From positions 1 through 9,792 of the forward strand of contig WLQV01000024.1 of assembly GCA_009697555.1 (NCBI GenBank): DNA of 9,792 nt, in the 5' to 3' direction. The translations under genes were made by a program, and so were the position numbers. This document shows positions 1 through 5,881 of this stretch, piece by piece (the stretch's first letter is position 1; every line of letters starts with the position of its first letter). The stretch comes from Actinomycetota bacterium (lineage in GTDB: Bacteria; Actinomycetota; Actinomycetes; Nanopelagicales; Nanopelagicaceae). Under the pieces are notes generated by a model that saw only the letters and a program-made list of their open reading frames with translations, ran no database searches and had not been told where the DNA came from.

Positions 1-678
1 ATCCCATGGAACTGGAATTCCCCAATCAAAGGTCGAGCGAGAAATCGAAAGATCAGAGACGCCACCTTCAAGAAATGAGATCACTTCATTGCGTGCGCTC
101 TCGGGTTGGCAGGCATCTGGATTTGCTTTGTAATGTGCAAGAAGTGGTTCAACAAAGGCAGAGAGCTTAAAGAACCAATTGTTCTCATCAACTAATTCAA
201 TCGGCTTGCTATGAATTGGGCAGAGCTTCTCGCCATTGACTTCGAGTAAATCTCCCGGCAATTTGAACTCTTCGCAGCCCACGCAATAAGGACCTTGGTA
301 CTTGCCAGAGTAGATGAAGCCTTTATCTTTCAAATTCTGCAGAAATTTTTGAACTCGCTCAGTGTGACGAGGCTCTGTCGTGCGAATGAAATCATCATTA
401 GCAATATTGAGAGAGCGCCAGACTGGTTTCCACGCATCTTCAACGAGGCGATCTACCCACTCTTGCGGTGAAGTTTTATTCTGCTCTGCAGTACGCATAA
501 CTTTCTGGCCATGCTCATCAGTTCCAGTGAGAAACCAGACTGACTCACCGCGTTGGCGGTGCCAACGCGTAAGTACATCGCCGGCAACTGTCGTATATGC
601 GTGGCCGATGTGTGGCGCATCATTGACGTAATAAATAGGCGTAGTGAGATAGAAGGACTTCTCGTTAGCTGCGCTCAT
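1..678 (-). CDS. metG: Methionyl-tRNA synthetase, N-terminal 226 residues (3' part outside window)
   Basis: Class I aminoacyl-tRNA synthetase that charges tRNA-Met with methionine in the cytoplasm. Reading the reverse strand from the ATG at 678 gives an open frame to the window edge. The N terminus has the family signature TTPIYYVNDAPHIGH, with the HIGH ATP-binding motif at residues 23-26, then FLTGTDEHGQK at 49-59. A single zinc knuckle follows, Cys132-x2-Cys135 and Cys153-x2-His156, as in the Thermus-type one-knuckle enzymes. ISRSTFDWGIPVP near residue 212 is another MetRS signature. The KMSKS loop and anticodon-binding domain must lie to the left of the window. The gene starts 9 bases after the rsmI stop codon on the same strand, so it can be co-transcribed, but a TAAGAT box overlapping that stop could also start a leaderless message. 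Identification is secure; only the truncation by the window limits it. Confidence 0.97.
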   Translation of the reverse strand, partial: MSAANEKSFYLTTPIYYVNDAPHIGHAYTTVAGDVLTRWHRQRGESVWFLTGTDEHGQKVMRTAEQNKTSPQEWVDRLVEDAWKPVWRSLNIANDDFIRTTEPRHTERVQKFLQNLKDKGFIYSGKYQGPYCVGCEEFKLPGDLLEVNGEKLCPIHSKPIELVDENNWFFKLSAFVEPLLAHYKANPDACQPESARNEVISFLEGGVSDLSISRSTFDWGIPVPWD

Positions 679-684
679 TGAAGT

Positions 685-690
685 ATCTTA
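685..690 (-). promoter_or_regulatory. Candidate -10 box of a leaderless metG promoter, inside the rsmI stop
   Basis: On the minus strand TAAGAT is followed by six bases (ACTTCA) and then the metG ATG. Its first three bases are the TAA stop codon of rsmI. It fits the actinobacterial TAnnnT pattern with transcription starting at the A of ATG. No Shine-Dalgarno sequence is evident before metG and no convincing -35 box was found, so this is an inference from spacing. Confidence 0.4.
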
Positions 691-1539
691 ATTGAGATCT
701 GACTCAGTCGATTTCGCCGCAACCATGGCATCAAAAATCAGGCGTTTAGGAATTCCCAACTCATCTGCAACTGCAGAAATTGCCGCTTTCCGCTCCATGC
801 CGACGCTCTCTAGCGATTTCACCCGCGCAACAATCTCGGCCTCGCTCTTGGCTTGGGCAATTTCGGCTACCCCGGCAAGAACAATGGTTATTTCACCCAA
901 TATCTCTTTGCTCTGTGACCACTTCACCGCAGCGCCAAGGCTCATCCGCACAATCTCTTCATATTGTTTTGTGAGTTCGCGGCAGATACAAATCTCGCGG
1001 ACACTACCTAAAACTTTCTCTGCCGTAGCAAGGGAATCCACCAAGCGATGTGGTGCTTCAAAAAAGACCGTAGTTCGGCTTTCAAAGCGGAGTGTTTCAT
1101 AAAACTTTTCGCGTGCACCTGAAGTTCGTGGTGCAAATCCTTCGAAAGCAAAGCGATCAGTTGGAAAACCTGAGAGTGCAATCGCAGTAGTCACAGCACT
1201 TGGGCCAGGTAGAACTGTTAATGCAATACCTTCACCAATTGCAGCTCTAATTAATTTAAAACCTGGATCACTTATCGTTGGCATTCCTGCATCAGAAATA
1301 AGAAGTACTTCTTTACCTTCTTTTAGGAGAGATAAAACTTCACTTGTGCGCTCCTCTTCGTTACCTTCAAAGAAAGAGATGATGGTGGCTGAGAATTTCA
1401 CATCGAGATCACTCGCCAGCCGATGAAAACGGCGTGAATCCTCTGCTGCAATTATTTGCGCACTTGCTATTGCTGCAATCAAACGAGCACTCGCATCGGC
1501 TGGATTACCGAGCGGTGTGGCAGCAATGAGTAGAGGCAT
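688..1539 (-). CDS. rsmI: 16S rRNA (cytidine-1402 2'-O)-methyltransferase
   Basis: SAM-dependent methyltransferase of the tetrapyrrole-methylase fold that 2'-O-methylates C1402 in the decoding centre of 16S rRNA. The 283-residue product is close to the 286 residues of E. coli RsmI. Family motifs appear in order: ATPLGNPAD at residues 7-15, AEDSRR at 32-37 (usually AEDTRR), SDAGMPTISDPG at 82-93, VLPGPSAVTTAIALSGFPTD at 109-128, EAPHRL at 161-166 and RELTKQYEE at 187-195. The start at 1539 places the glycine-rich strand right at the N terminus, as in homologues. It lies upstream of metG with 9 bases between them and is divergent from the mannosyltransferase gene across a 47-base gap. The neighbouring pmt and metS genes in M. 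tuberculosis (around Rv1003) support orthology. Confidence 0.96.
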   Translation of the reverse strand: MPLLIAATPLGNPADASARLIAAIASAQIIAAEDSRRFHRLASDLDVKFSATIISFFEGNEEERTSEVLSLLKEGKEVLLISDAGMPTISDPGFKLIRAAIGEGIALTVLPGPSAVTTAIALSGFPTDRFAFEGFAPRTSGAREKFYETLRFESRTTVFFEAPHRLVDSLATAEKVLGSVREICICRELTKQYEEIVRMSLGAAVKWSQSKEILGEITIVLAGVAEIAQAKSEAEIVARVKSLESVGMERKAAISAVADELGIPKRLIFDAMVAAKSTESDLN

Positions 1540-1573
1540 GGCTCAATCATGCCAAGGTTTGAGCCACACCTTG
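1540..1573. repeat. Two overlapping, mutually exclusive inverted repeats between rsmI and pmt
   Basis: GGCTCAA at 1540-1546 is perfectly inverted as TTGAGCC at 1559-1565 (12-base loop). CAAGGT at 1553-1558 is perfectly inverted as ACCTTG at 1568-1573 (9-base loop). The right arm of the first repeat lies in the loop of the second and the left arm of the second lies in the loop of the first, so both cannot form at once. The set fills most of the 47-base divergent gap and touches the pmt -10 box. It could be an operator, or chance in a short sequence. Confidence 0.4.
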
Positions 1574-1579
1574 TACTCT
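1574..1579 (+). promoter_or_regulatory. Candidate -10 box of a leaderless pmt promoter
   Basis: TACTCT is followed by seven bases (TTCGGCT) and then the ATG at 1587, so transcription would start at or next to the start codon. There is no purine-rich ribosome binding site between them. No convincing -35 hexamer lies 16-18 bases upstream. The same arrangement recurs before purU, moeA, metG and the 38-residue ORF. Confidence 0.45.
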
Positions 1580-1586
1580 TTCGGCT

Positions 1587-2909
1587 ATGACGATCGCCCC
1601 AATCCGTGCGCTACTTCTACGGTACGAGCGATTAACCCCATCACTGCTTGCCCTTATCGGTTTAATCCTTCGCTTAACAAATCTCAGTACTCCTAAGGGA
1701 TTGGTATTTGATGAGCTCTATTACGTTGACGGAGCCAGGGATTTTCTGGCACATGGCGTTGAAGTTACTGGTGCTGGACCAGAATTTATTGCTCATCCAC
1801 CATTAGGTAAATGGTTGATCGCTATCGGAATAAAGATTTTTGGTAATCACGAATTTGGCTGGCGATTTGCAACCGCACTCACTGGTGCTTTTCTCATTTA
1901 TTTAACGGCTCGGGTTGCCCAGAAGCTTTTTAATTCACCAGTACTTACCGCGATTGCAGGAATTTTGGCGCTCTGCGATGGCCTGGCTCTTGTGCATTCA
2001 CGCACTGCGCTGCTCGACCTATTCTTAACTTTCTTTGTATTAGCTGGTGCATATGCCTGGCTACTCGATCGCCATGTTATTACTGCACTCTTCTTTGGCT
2101 TGGCTTGCTCAGTAAAGTGGAGCGGAATCTACTTTCTTATCTTCTTTCTGCTGTGGACCTTATGGCGTGAATATCAAATGGGTGCAGGTTTATTATCAAT
2201 CGCTATAAGAAAAGTTCAATACTTGTCAATTGCCTTTCTGCTCTATTGCGCAACATGGAGTGGTTGGTTTATCTCCCACCGTGGTTGGGATCGCAATTGG
2301 GTAAAAGATAACGATTCAACCTTCTCCTTCGTGCCTAAAGAAATTCGAAATTTCTGGCACTACCACTCCGAAATTCTCAATTTTCATACTGGCCTCACAA
2401 CTTCACACCCATACAGTGCAAATGTCTGGAGTTGGTTAATTCAAGGTCGGCCTACCTCATTTTTTTATGCTGCGCCGAATAATTGTGGTGCAAGTAGTTG
2501 CGCACAAGAAGTTCTTGCAGTCGGAACTCCACTGCTCTGGTGGCTTGGCACGATTGCGATATTTGTAGTTCTTGGATTTTGGATCAAAGCAAGGCGTGAG
2601 AGAGCAAATGCTGTTGTTCCAGCCTTTATTCTCTCTGGTTTCATCTGCGGATATTTGCCTTGGTTCTTCTTTCAAAAGCGAACCGTCTTCTCCTTCTACG
2701 CAATTGTCTTTGAACCATTTCTCATCTTTGCGCTGGTCTATTGCGCCAAACTTATTCTGGAGAGCAATTGGAGATGGCGCAGTGAATTTATTGCAGTAGT
2801 TGTGGTCGCAATTGCGCTGAATTTTGCTTACTTCTACCCGATTTATGTCGGGCAGAGCATTCCTTATTCCGCATGGCACGCCAGAATGTGGCTGCCTAGC
2901 TGGATTTAA
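1587..2909 (+). CDS. pmt: Dolichyl-phosphate-mannose-protein mannosyltransferase (GT39 family)
   Basis: Polytopic membrane enzyme that transfers mannose from polyprenyl-phosphate-mannose to Ser/Thr of exported proteins during Sec secretion. After the first hydrophobic helix comes FDELYYVDGARDF (residues 41-53); the Asp42-Glu43 pair is the catalytic DE motif of the first extracytoplasmic loop. HPPLGKW (70-76) and GWRFATALTG (91-100) are also family hallmarks. HSEILNFHTGLTTSHPYSA (260-278) matches the conserved loop before the C-terminal four-helix domain, and about ten hydrophobic segments can be counted. At 440 residues it is shorter than mycobacterial Pmt (about 500). It is divergent from rsmI, as in M. 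tuberculosis Rv1002c/Rv1003, and ends directly against the stop codon of the next, oppositely transcribed gene. Substrate specificity is inferred from the family. Confidence 0.93.
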   Translation: MTIAPIRALLLRYERLTPSLLALIGLILRLTNLSTPKGLVFDELYYVDGARDFLAHGVEVTGAGPEFIAHPPLGKWLIAIGIKIFGNHEFGWRFATALTGAFLIYLTARVAQKLFNSPVLTAIAGILALCDGLALVHSRTALLDLFLTFFVLAGAYAWLLDRHVITALFFGLACSVKWSGIYFLIFFLLWTLWREYQMGAGLLSIAIRKVQYLSIAFLLYCATWSGWFISHRGWDRNWVKDNDSTFSFVPKEIRNFWHYHSEILNFHTGLTTSHPYSANVWSWLIQGRPTSFFYAAPNNCGASSCAQEVLAVGTPLLWWLGTIAIFVVLGFWIKARRERANAVVPAFILSGFICGYLPWFFFQKRTVFSFYAIVFEPFLIFALVYCAKLILESNWRWRSEFIAVVVVAIALNFAYFYPIYVGQSIPYSAWHARMWLPSWI

Positions 2910-3713
2910 TTACTGATTTGCTGCCCGGTTTTTATTGAGACGATCGACTGCCTCATCGGCGAGTTGTTGATCGAAAATTTCTTCGCGCGATGGCGCAGCC
3001 GCTGCATGGGCCTGCTCTACTAGAAGTTCTTGCTCTTCAGTCCAGCGGCCAGGTTCAGTTAAATCGATAACTCGTTTTGCTTGTACCGCCTTGGGTGCAT
3101 TGACATAAGTAGGTACAGGAACTTCAGTTGGTTGCCACGCATTGCGTTCGCGCGCAGATCCCTTTGGCAGAATAACTACACCAGTAAGTTCGCGCTCTGC
3201 TAGCGGTACCCATTCTTCTTGCACTCGTGGTTGTGCCGCTGCTGGTCGACGAGTAAGCACTCGTGAAAGATTGGTATGTGAAACACCTTCAGTGCTGCGT
3301 TGCAATGCAAACAAGCGGCGGCGATGAGTGCGCTCTTGTGCGGTCTGACGATGCATGTGAAACAGGTAGATCGCCATCGCAGTTAATGGAATGAGTACGT
3401 AAAGAATTTGTATGAGATTCATCGCTACGCCAATCAGTGATGTACACAGAAGTGAAAAGAGGAGTGCAAAGATCATTCGACGTCGAAGTAAATGTTGTGC
3501 AACTTTTGCTTCAAAGTCGAGATCGGTATGAATTGCGGTGTTGAGAACTTGTCCAGGTTCACCGGTGATGTTAGAACTTGCAACTACGCGAAGTGCGCTC
3601 TTGTAACGTTCGACTGATTTTCCGGAGAACTCATCATGGTTATGGACCCAGCGCGGCAGAAAGTAGGCAACCCACATTCCTACAATTGCGACATAGATCA
3701 ACCCGCTAGCCAT
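2910..3713 (-). CDS. Actinobacterial membrane protein of the Rv0996/SepX/GlpR type, probable cell-division factor
   Basis: 267-residue membrane protein. One helix lies at about residues 3-19, directly followed by LPRWVHNHDEFSGKSVERYK (19-38), which resembles the conserved motif I associate with this actinobacterial family. A helical hairpin lies at about 80-120, then a long charged, probably disordered tail with WQPTEVPVPTYVNAPKA (193-209) and RVIDLTEPGRW (214-224). Homologues by position and features are M. tuberculosis Rv0996, SepX of Streptomyces, and GlpR, the membrane receptor of the gephyrin-like protein Glp in Corynebacterium. These act at the septum with FtsZ. This assignment rests on motif memory and on the moeA-rimJ neighbourhood, not on a search. 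The start at 3713 puts the helix at the N terminus. It follows rimJ by 73 bases and shows no Shine-Dalgarno site. A TATCTT box lies 8 bases before the ATG. Confidence 0.8.
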   Translation of the reverse strand: MASGLIYVAIVGMWVAYFLPRWVHNHDEFSGKSVERYKSALRVVASSNITGEPGQVLNTAIHTDLDFEAKVAQHLLRRRMIFALLFSLLCTSLIGVAMNLIQILYVLIPLTAMAIYLFHMHRQTAQERTHRRRLFALQRSTEGVSHTNLSRVLTRRPAAAQPRVQEEWVPLAERELTGVVILPKGSARERNAWQPTEVPVPTYVNAPKAVQAKRVIDLTEPGRWTEEQELLVEQAHAAAAPSREEIFDQQLADEAVDRLNKNRAANQ

Positions 3714-3763
3714 GATAGATAAAGATAGAGGGAGGAGCGGTGGGGGTTAGGGATTTAGGTAGG
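3714..3763 (-). promoter_or_regulatory. C-rich, almost G-free stretch between rimJ and the SepX/GlpR-like gene
   Basis: Read on the minus strand these 50 bases contain 24 C and only one G; the plus strand is G-rich, with GGG at 3730-3732, GGGGG at 3742-3746 and GGG at 3750-3752. Such C-over-G bias is typical of Rho-utilisation sites in a transcript coming from rimJ. The G-rich strand could alternatively form an imperfect quadruplex. It sits right before the ATG at 3713, where a ribosome binding site would be expected but is absent. Function is unproven. Confidence 0.35.
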
Positions 3764-3786
3764 CGAGTTATTTGTGAAGATCAGAG

Positions 3787-4353
3787 TTACTTAATTGTTG
3801 GATTCTCAAGAACGAAGCAGATGTGATCTCGCCAATCGCCATCGATATGGAGATAGCGCGGACGTTCCCCTTCCAATACATACCCAGCCTTTTCAGCAAC
3901 GCGGCGAGATGCAGCATTTTCTGGTCGTAAGTTGATTTCAAGGCGGTGAAGTTGCAATTCAGTAAAGGCATATTCACTCAGTGCTTCAACTGCCGCAGTG
4001 ACAACGCCTAAATTGGCAAACTTCTGATCGACCCAGTAACCAATATGTGCACCTCGCATCGCACCGTAAATGATGCCGCCCATCGAAATCTGTCCCGCTA
4101 ATTCTCCGCGAAACCAGATAATCAAACTCAATGCCCGTCCATCGCGACCTTCACGATTATGAGCTCTCACCATTTCAACAAAGGTCGGAAGTCGCTTATC
4201 CCGTGCTTCCTGCGGGACGTGCGGCAGCGTCGCCTCCCATGGCGAGAGCCATTCACGATTTCGCCGGCGCACTTCATACCAGCGATTGCGATCTCGTAAC
4301 CGCAATGGGCGAAGTGTTAATTCACCAGATTTGATAAGAACTGGCCAACTCAT
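3787..4353 (-). CDS. rimJ: GNAT-family N-acetyltransferase, RimJ/RimL type
   Basis: 188-residue acetyltransferase that would transfer acetyl from acetyl-CoA to a protein N terminus or small amine. The RimJ/RimL order is clear: LTLRPLRLRDRNRWYEVRRR at 12-31, WLSPWEAT at 35-42, GYWVDQKFANLGVVTAAVEAL at about 105-125 forming the acetyl-CoA pyrophosphate loop, and LHRLEINLRPENAASRRVAE (135-154) with the KAGYVLEG strand after it. The start overlaps the moeA-like stop by four bases (ATGA, 4350-4353), so the two are translationally coupled. The same adjacency occurs in M. tuberculosis (Rv0994-Rv0995). RimJ in E. coli acetylates ribosomal protein S5, but the target here is not shown by the sequence, so the symbol indicates family only. 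Confidence 0.88.
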   Translation of the reverse strand: MSWPVLIKSGELTLRPLRLRDRNRWYEVRRRNREWLSPWEATLPHVPQEARDKRLPTFVEMVRAHNREGRDGRALSLIIWFRGELAGQISMGGIIYGAMRGAHIGYWVDQKFANLGVVTAAVEALSEYAFTELQLHRLEINLRPENAASRRVAEKAGYVLEGERPRYLHIDGDWRDHICFVLENPTIK

Positions 4354-5267
4354 AAGTGTGAATAGTTTCTCTGCAAAATTACACAGGAAACTTGGGTGCC
4401 CGCCTTAACATCTTTTGCATCTTCGGGAATTGCAACTAAGCAATTGGCTTGAGCCATTGTGCTTGCTTCGCTATGGTGCGGCAGCACCGTCACTAATGCG
4501 TAATCTTCAGAGAGCACTCCCGGTAAATAAGAGCGAAGCGGCGATGATGAATTCACATTCTTTTCAAGACGAGCCTTTACAGATGGGCGATGAATCTCAA
4601 GTGCCCCCATCATTTGGCGAATCATCGGACGTACAAATAATTCAAAAGAGGTATAGGCGGCCATTGGATCACCAGGAAGCACAACAACTGGAGTCTGATC
4701 TGGGCCAATCTTGCCAAAACCGTGACGCCCCGAATCGGCAATTGCTAATTCCACATCTCTGATTTCGCCCAGTAATTGCAGCGTGCGATTGATGAGTGCA
4801 AAGGAATCATCATGTCGCTCTCCGCTGATTATCACTAAGTCAGCACGTACTAATTGATCTTCAATCACCGCGCGCAATTCGCTCTCATCATCTGGAATGG
4901 AGTGAACTCGATATGCCACTGCGCCAACTTCGCGTACTGCAGTTGTTAAGAGCCAAGAATTAGTTTCGTACTCCTCCTCGTCAACCAGATCCATTCCTGG
5001 TTCTACGAGATCCGGACCTGCCGAAAGAACGACTACTCGTGGATGTGGTCGAGTTGGCAGGCGACTTAATCCAATTGATGCAGCTAAACCAATCTGTCGC
5101 GACTGAATCAGAGTGCCCGCTTTCAGAACCAATCGATCTCCTGCACTGACATCACTTGCAATGATTGCGCCATGCGCATCAAGAAGTGGCATATCAAAGG
5201 GATCTAGTGGCTGGGTAATTTCAAGCACGGCAGCGAGGAACTCATCCACTCGCATCTGCTCTGTCAT
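4350..5267 (-). CDS. MoeA/gephyrin-like protein lacking the lid domain, probable non-catalytic Glp-type protein
   Basis: MoeA normally inserts molybdate into adenylylated molybdopterin. This 305-residue protein keeps the MoeA frame: PLLDAHGAIIASDV (27-40), LVLKAGTLIQSRQIGLAASI (46-65), VVVLSAGPDLVEPG (78-91), an MPT-binding-like fold with VIISG (145-149), VVVLPGDPMAAYTSFELFVR (194-213) and a C-terminal beta domain. It jumps directly from ASDV to AGDRL, skipping the MDGYAVR motif and all of domain II, about 110 residues. Other motifs are degraded: STGDEL is SAGPDL, the SGG.S.G segment is SGERHDD, and the PGKP segment is IADSGRHGFG. Cofactor synthesis is therefore unlikely. A scaffold role like corynebacterial Glp is inferred from the nearby membrane gene. 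I chose the start at 5267 because a longer frame to 5339 would overlap the divergent gene and add residues unlike MoeA; a TATGGT box 6 bases upstream agrees. Confidence 0.85.
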   Translation of the reverse strand: MTEQMRVDEFLAAVLEITQPLDPFDMPLLDAHGAIIASDVSAGDRLVLKAGTLIQSRQIGLAASIGLSRLPTRPHPRVVVLSAGPDLVEPGMDLVDEEEYETNSWLLTTAVREVGAVAYRVHSIPDDESELRAVIEDQLVRADLVIISGERHDDSFALINRTLQLLGEIRDVELAIADSGRHGFGKIGPDQTPVVVLPGDPMAAYTSFELFVRPMIRQMMGALEIHRPSVKARLEKNVNSSSPLRSYLPGVLSEDYALVTVLPHHSEASTMAQANCLVAIPEDAKDVKAGTQVSCVILQRNYSHL

Positions 5268-5273
5268 AATCAC

Positions 5274-5279
5274 ACCATA
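5274..5279 (-). promoter_or_regulatory. Candidate -10 box of a leaderless promoter for the moeA-like operon
   Basis: TATGGT on the minus strand is followed by six bases (GTGATT) and the ATG at 5267. This spacing would place the transcript start on the start codon and helps to select that codon. A CATAAT hexamer on the opposite strand (5265-5270) overlaps the same start codon and could serve the divergent cyclo-ligase gene, so the two promoters may face each other. Confidence 0.4.
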
Positions 5280-5297
5280 CTTGTCCGCCACGTCTAA

Positions 5298-5304
5298 AGA
5301 GGGG
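5298..5304 (+). promoter_or_regulatory. Ribosome binding site deciding the GTG start of the cyclo-ligase gene
   Basis: AGAGGGG lies seven bases before the GTG at 5312. It is one of the few clear Shine-Dalgarno sites in the window and supports a GTG start. The gene is therefore expressed from a leadered message, unlike most of its neighbours. Confidence 0.6.
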
Positions 5305-5311
5305 ATTTTGA

Positions 5312-5881
5312 GTGAATCCAAGCGAAGAAAAAGCTTCACTCAGAGAGCGCTACCGTCGCGAACGAAAAGCAGCATTCGTGCCACGTGATTTTCTGCACAT
5401 TCTTTTCGCTCCAGAATTTACCGCGGCTCGTGTTGTCGCGTCATACATTTCAATTGAATTCGAACCGGTAACACAAACACTCAATAAAGAAATTTTGACA
5501 CTCGGAAAAACACTCCTCCTGCCTCGCATCACTTCTGCGAAAAAGTTTGGTGGGAATGGCGCTTCAATGGATTGGGTAGCCTGGAATGGCGCAAGTGAAA
5601 ACTTAAAGAAAAATAAGAATCTCTTTGAACCAATTGGTGATCCTTGGCAGCCGCTCTCAGAAATTGACATCGTGATTACTCCTGCGCTGCGAGTAGATGG
5701 CGATGGCTATCGCTTAGGGCAAGGCGGTGGCTATTACGATCGCGCACTTGGCGAGATATCAGGATGGAAGATCGCCTTGGTTCATAGCGGAGAACTCACC
5801 AGTGAGAAATTGCCACGTGAAGGCCATGATCAACAAGTGAGCGCTGCAGCTACACCAGATCTTCTCGTACGCTTTCGTTAA
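5312..5881 (+). CDS. 5-formyltetrahydrofolate cyclo-ligase (MTHFS)
   Basis: ATP-dependent enzyme converting 5-formyl-THF to 5,10-methenyl-THF, returning a storage and inhibitory folate to the one-carbon pool. The 189-residue protein shows the N-terminal basic helix LRERYRRERK (10-19), SYISIEFEP (44-52), LFEPIGD (104-110), ITPALRVDGDGYRLGQGGGY (122-141) followed by YDRAL, and the C-terminal PREGHDQQVSAAATP (168-182). The GQGGGYYDR segment is the ATP/folate-binding signature. Length is typical (about 180-200). Start is GTG with a good ribosome binding site. It is divergent from the moeA-like gene with 44 bases between. In M. tuberculosis the orthologue Rv0992c is separated from moeA1 by galU, which is missing here. 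Its last four bases overlap the stop of the convergent ctaG gene. Confidence 0.95.
   Translation: MNPSEEKASLRERYRRERKAAFVPRDFLHILFAPEFTAARVVASYISIEFEPVTQTLNKEILTLGKTLLLPRITSAKKFGGNGASMDWVAWNGASENLKKNKNLFEPIGDPWQPLSEIDIVITPALRVDGDGYRLGQGGGYYDRALGEISGWKIALVHSGELTSEKLPREGHDQQVSAAATPDLLVRFR

Noticed and set aside
692..1102. 136-residue plus-strand open frame
   Set aside because: It lies wholly opposite rsmI, whose motifs are unmistakable, and its translation is Ser/Arg/Thr-rich without any recognisable feature.
2457..2879. 140-residue minus-strand open frame
   Set aside because: It is antisense to the C-terminal helices of the mannosyltransferase and shows Cys/Asn/Lys-rich composition with no motif.
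4415..4762. 115-residue plus-strand open frame
   Set aside because: Antisense to the moeA-like gene, which has a family fold; no ribosome site or motif.
5268..5339. 24-residue N-terminal extension of the moeA-like gene
   Set aside because: It would overlap the start of the divergent cyclo-ligase gene, and the extra residues do not resemble MoeA; the inner start has a fitting -10 box.
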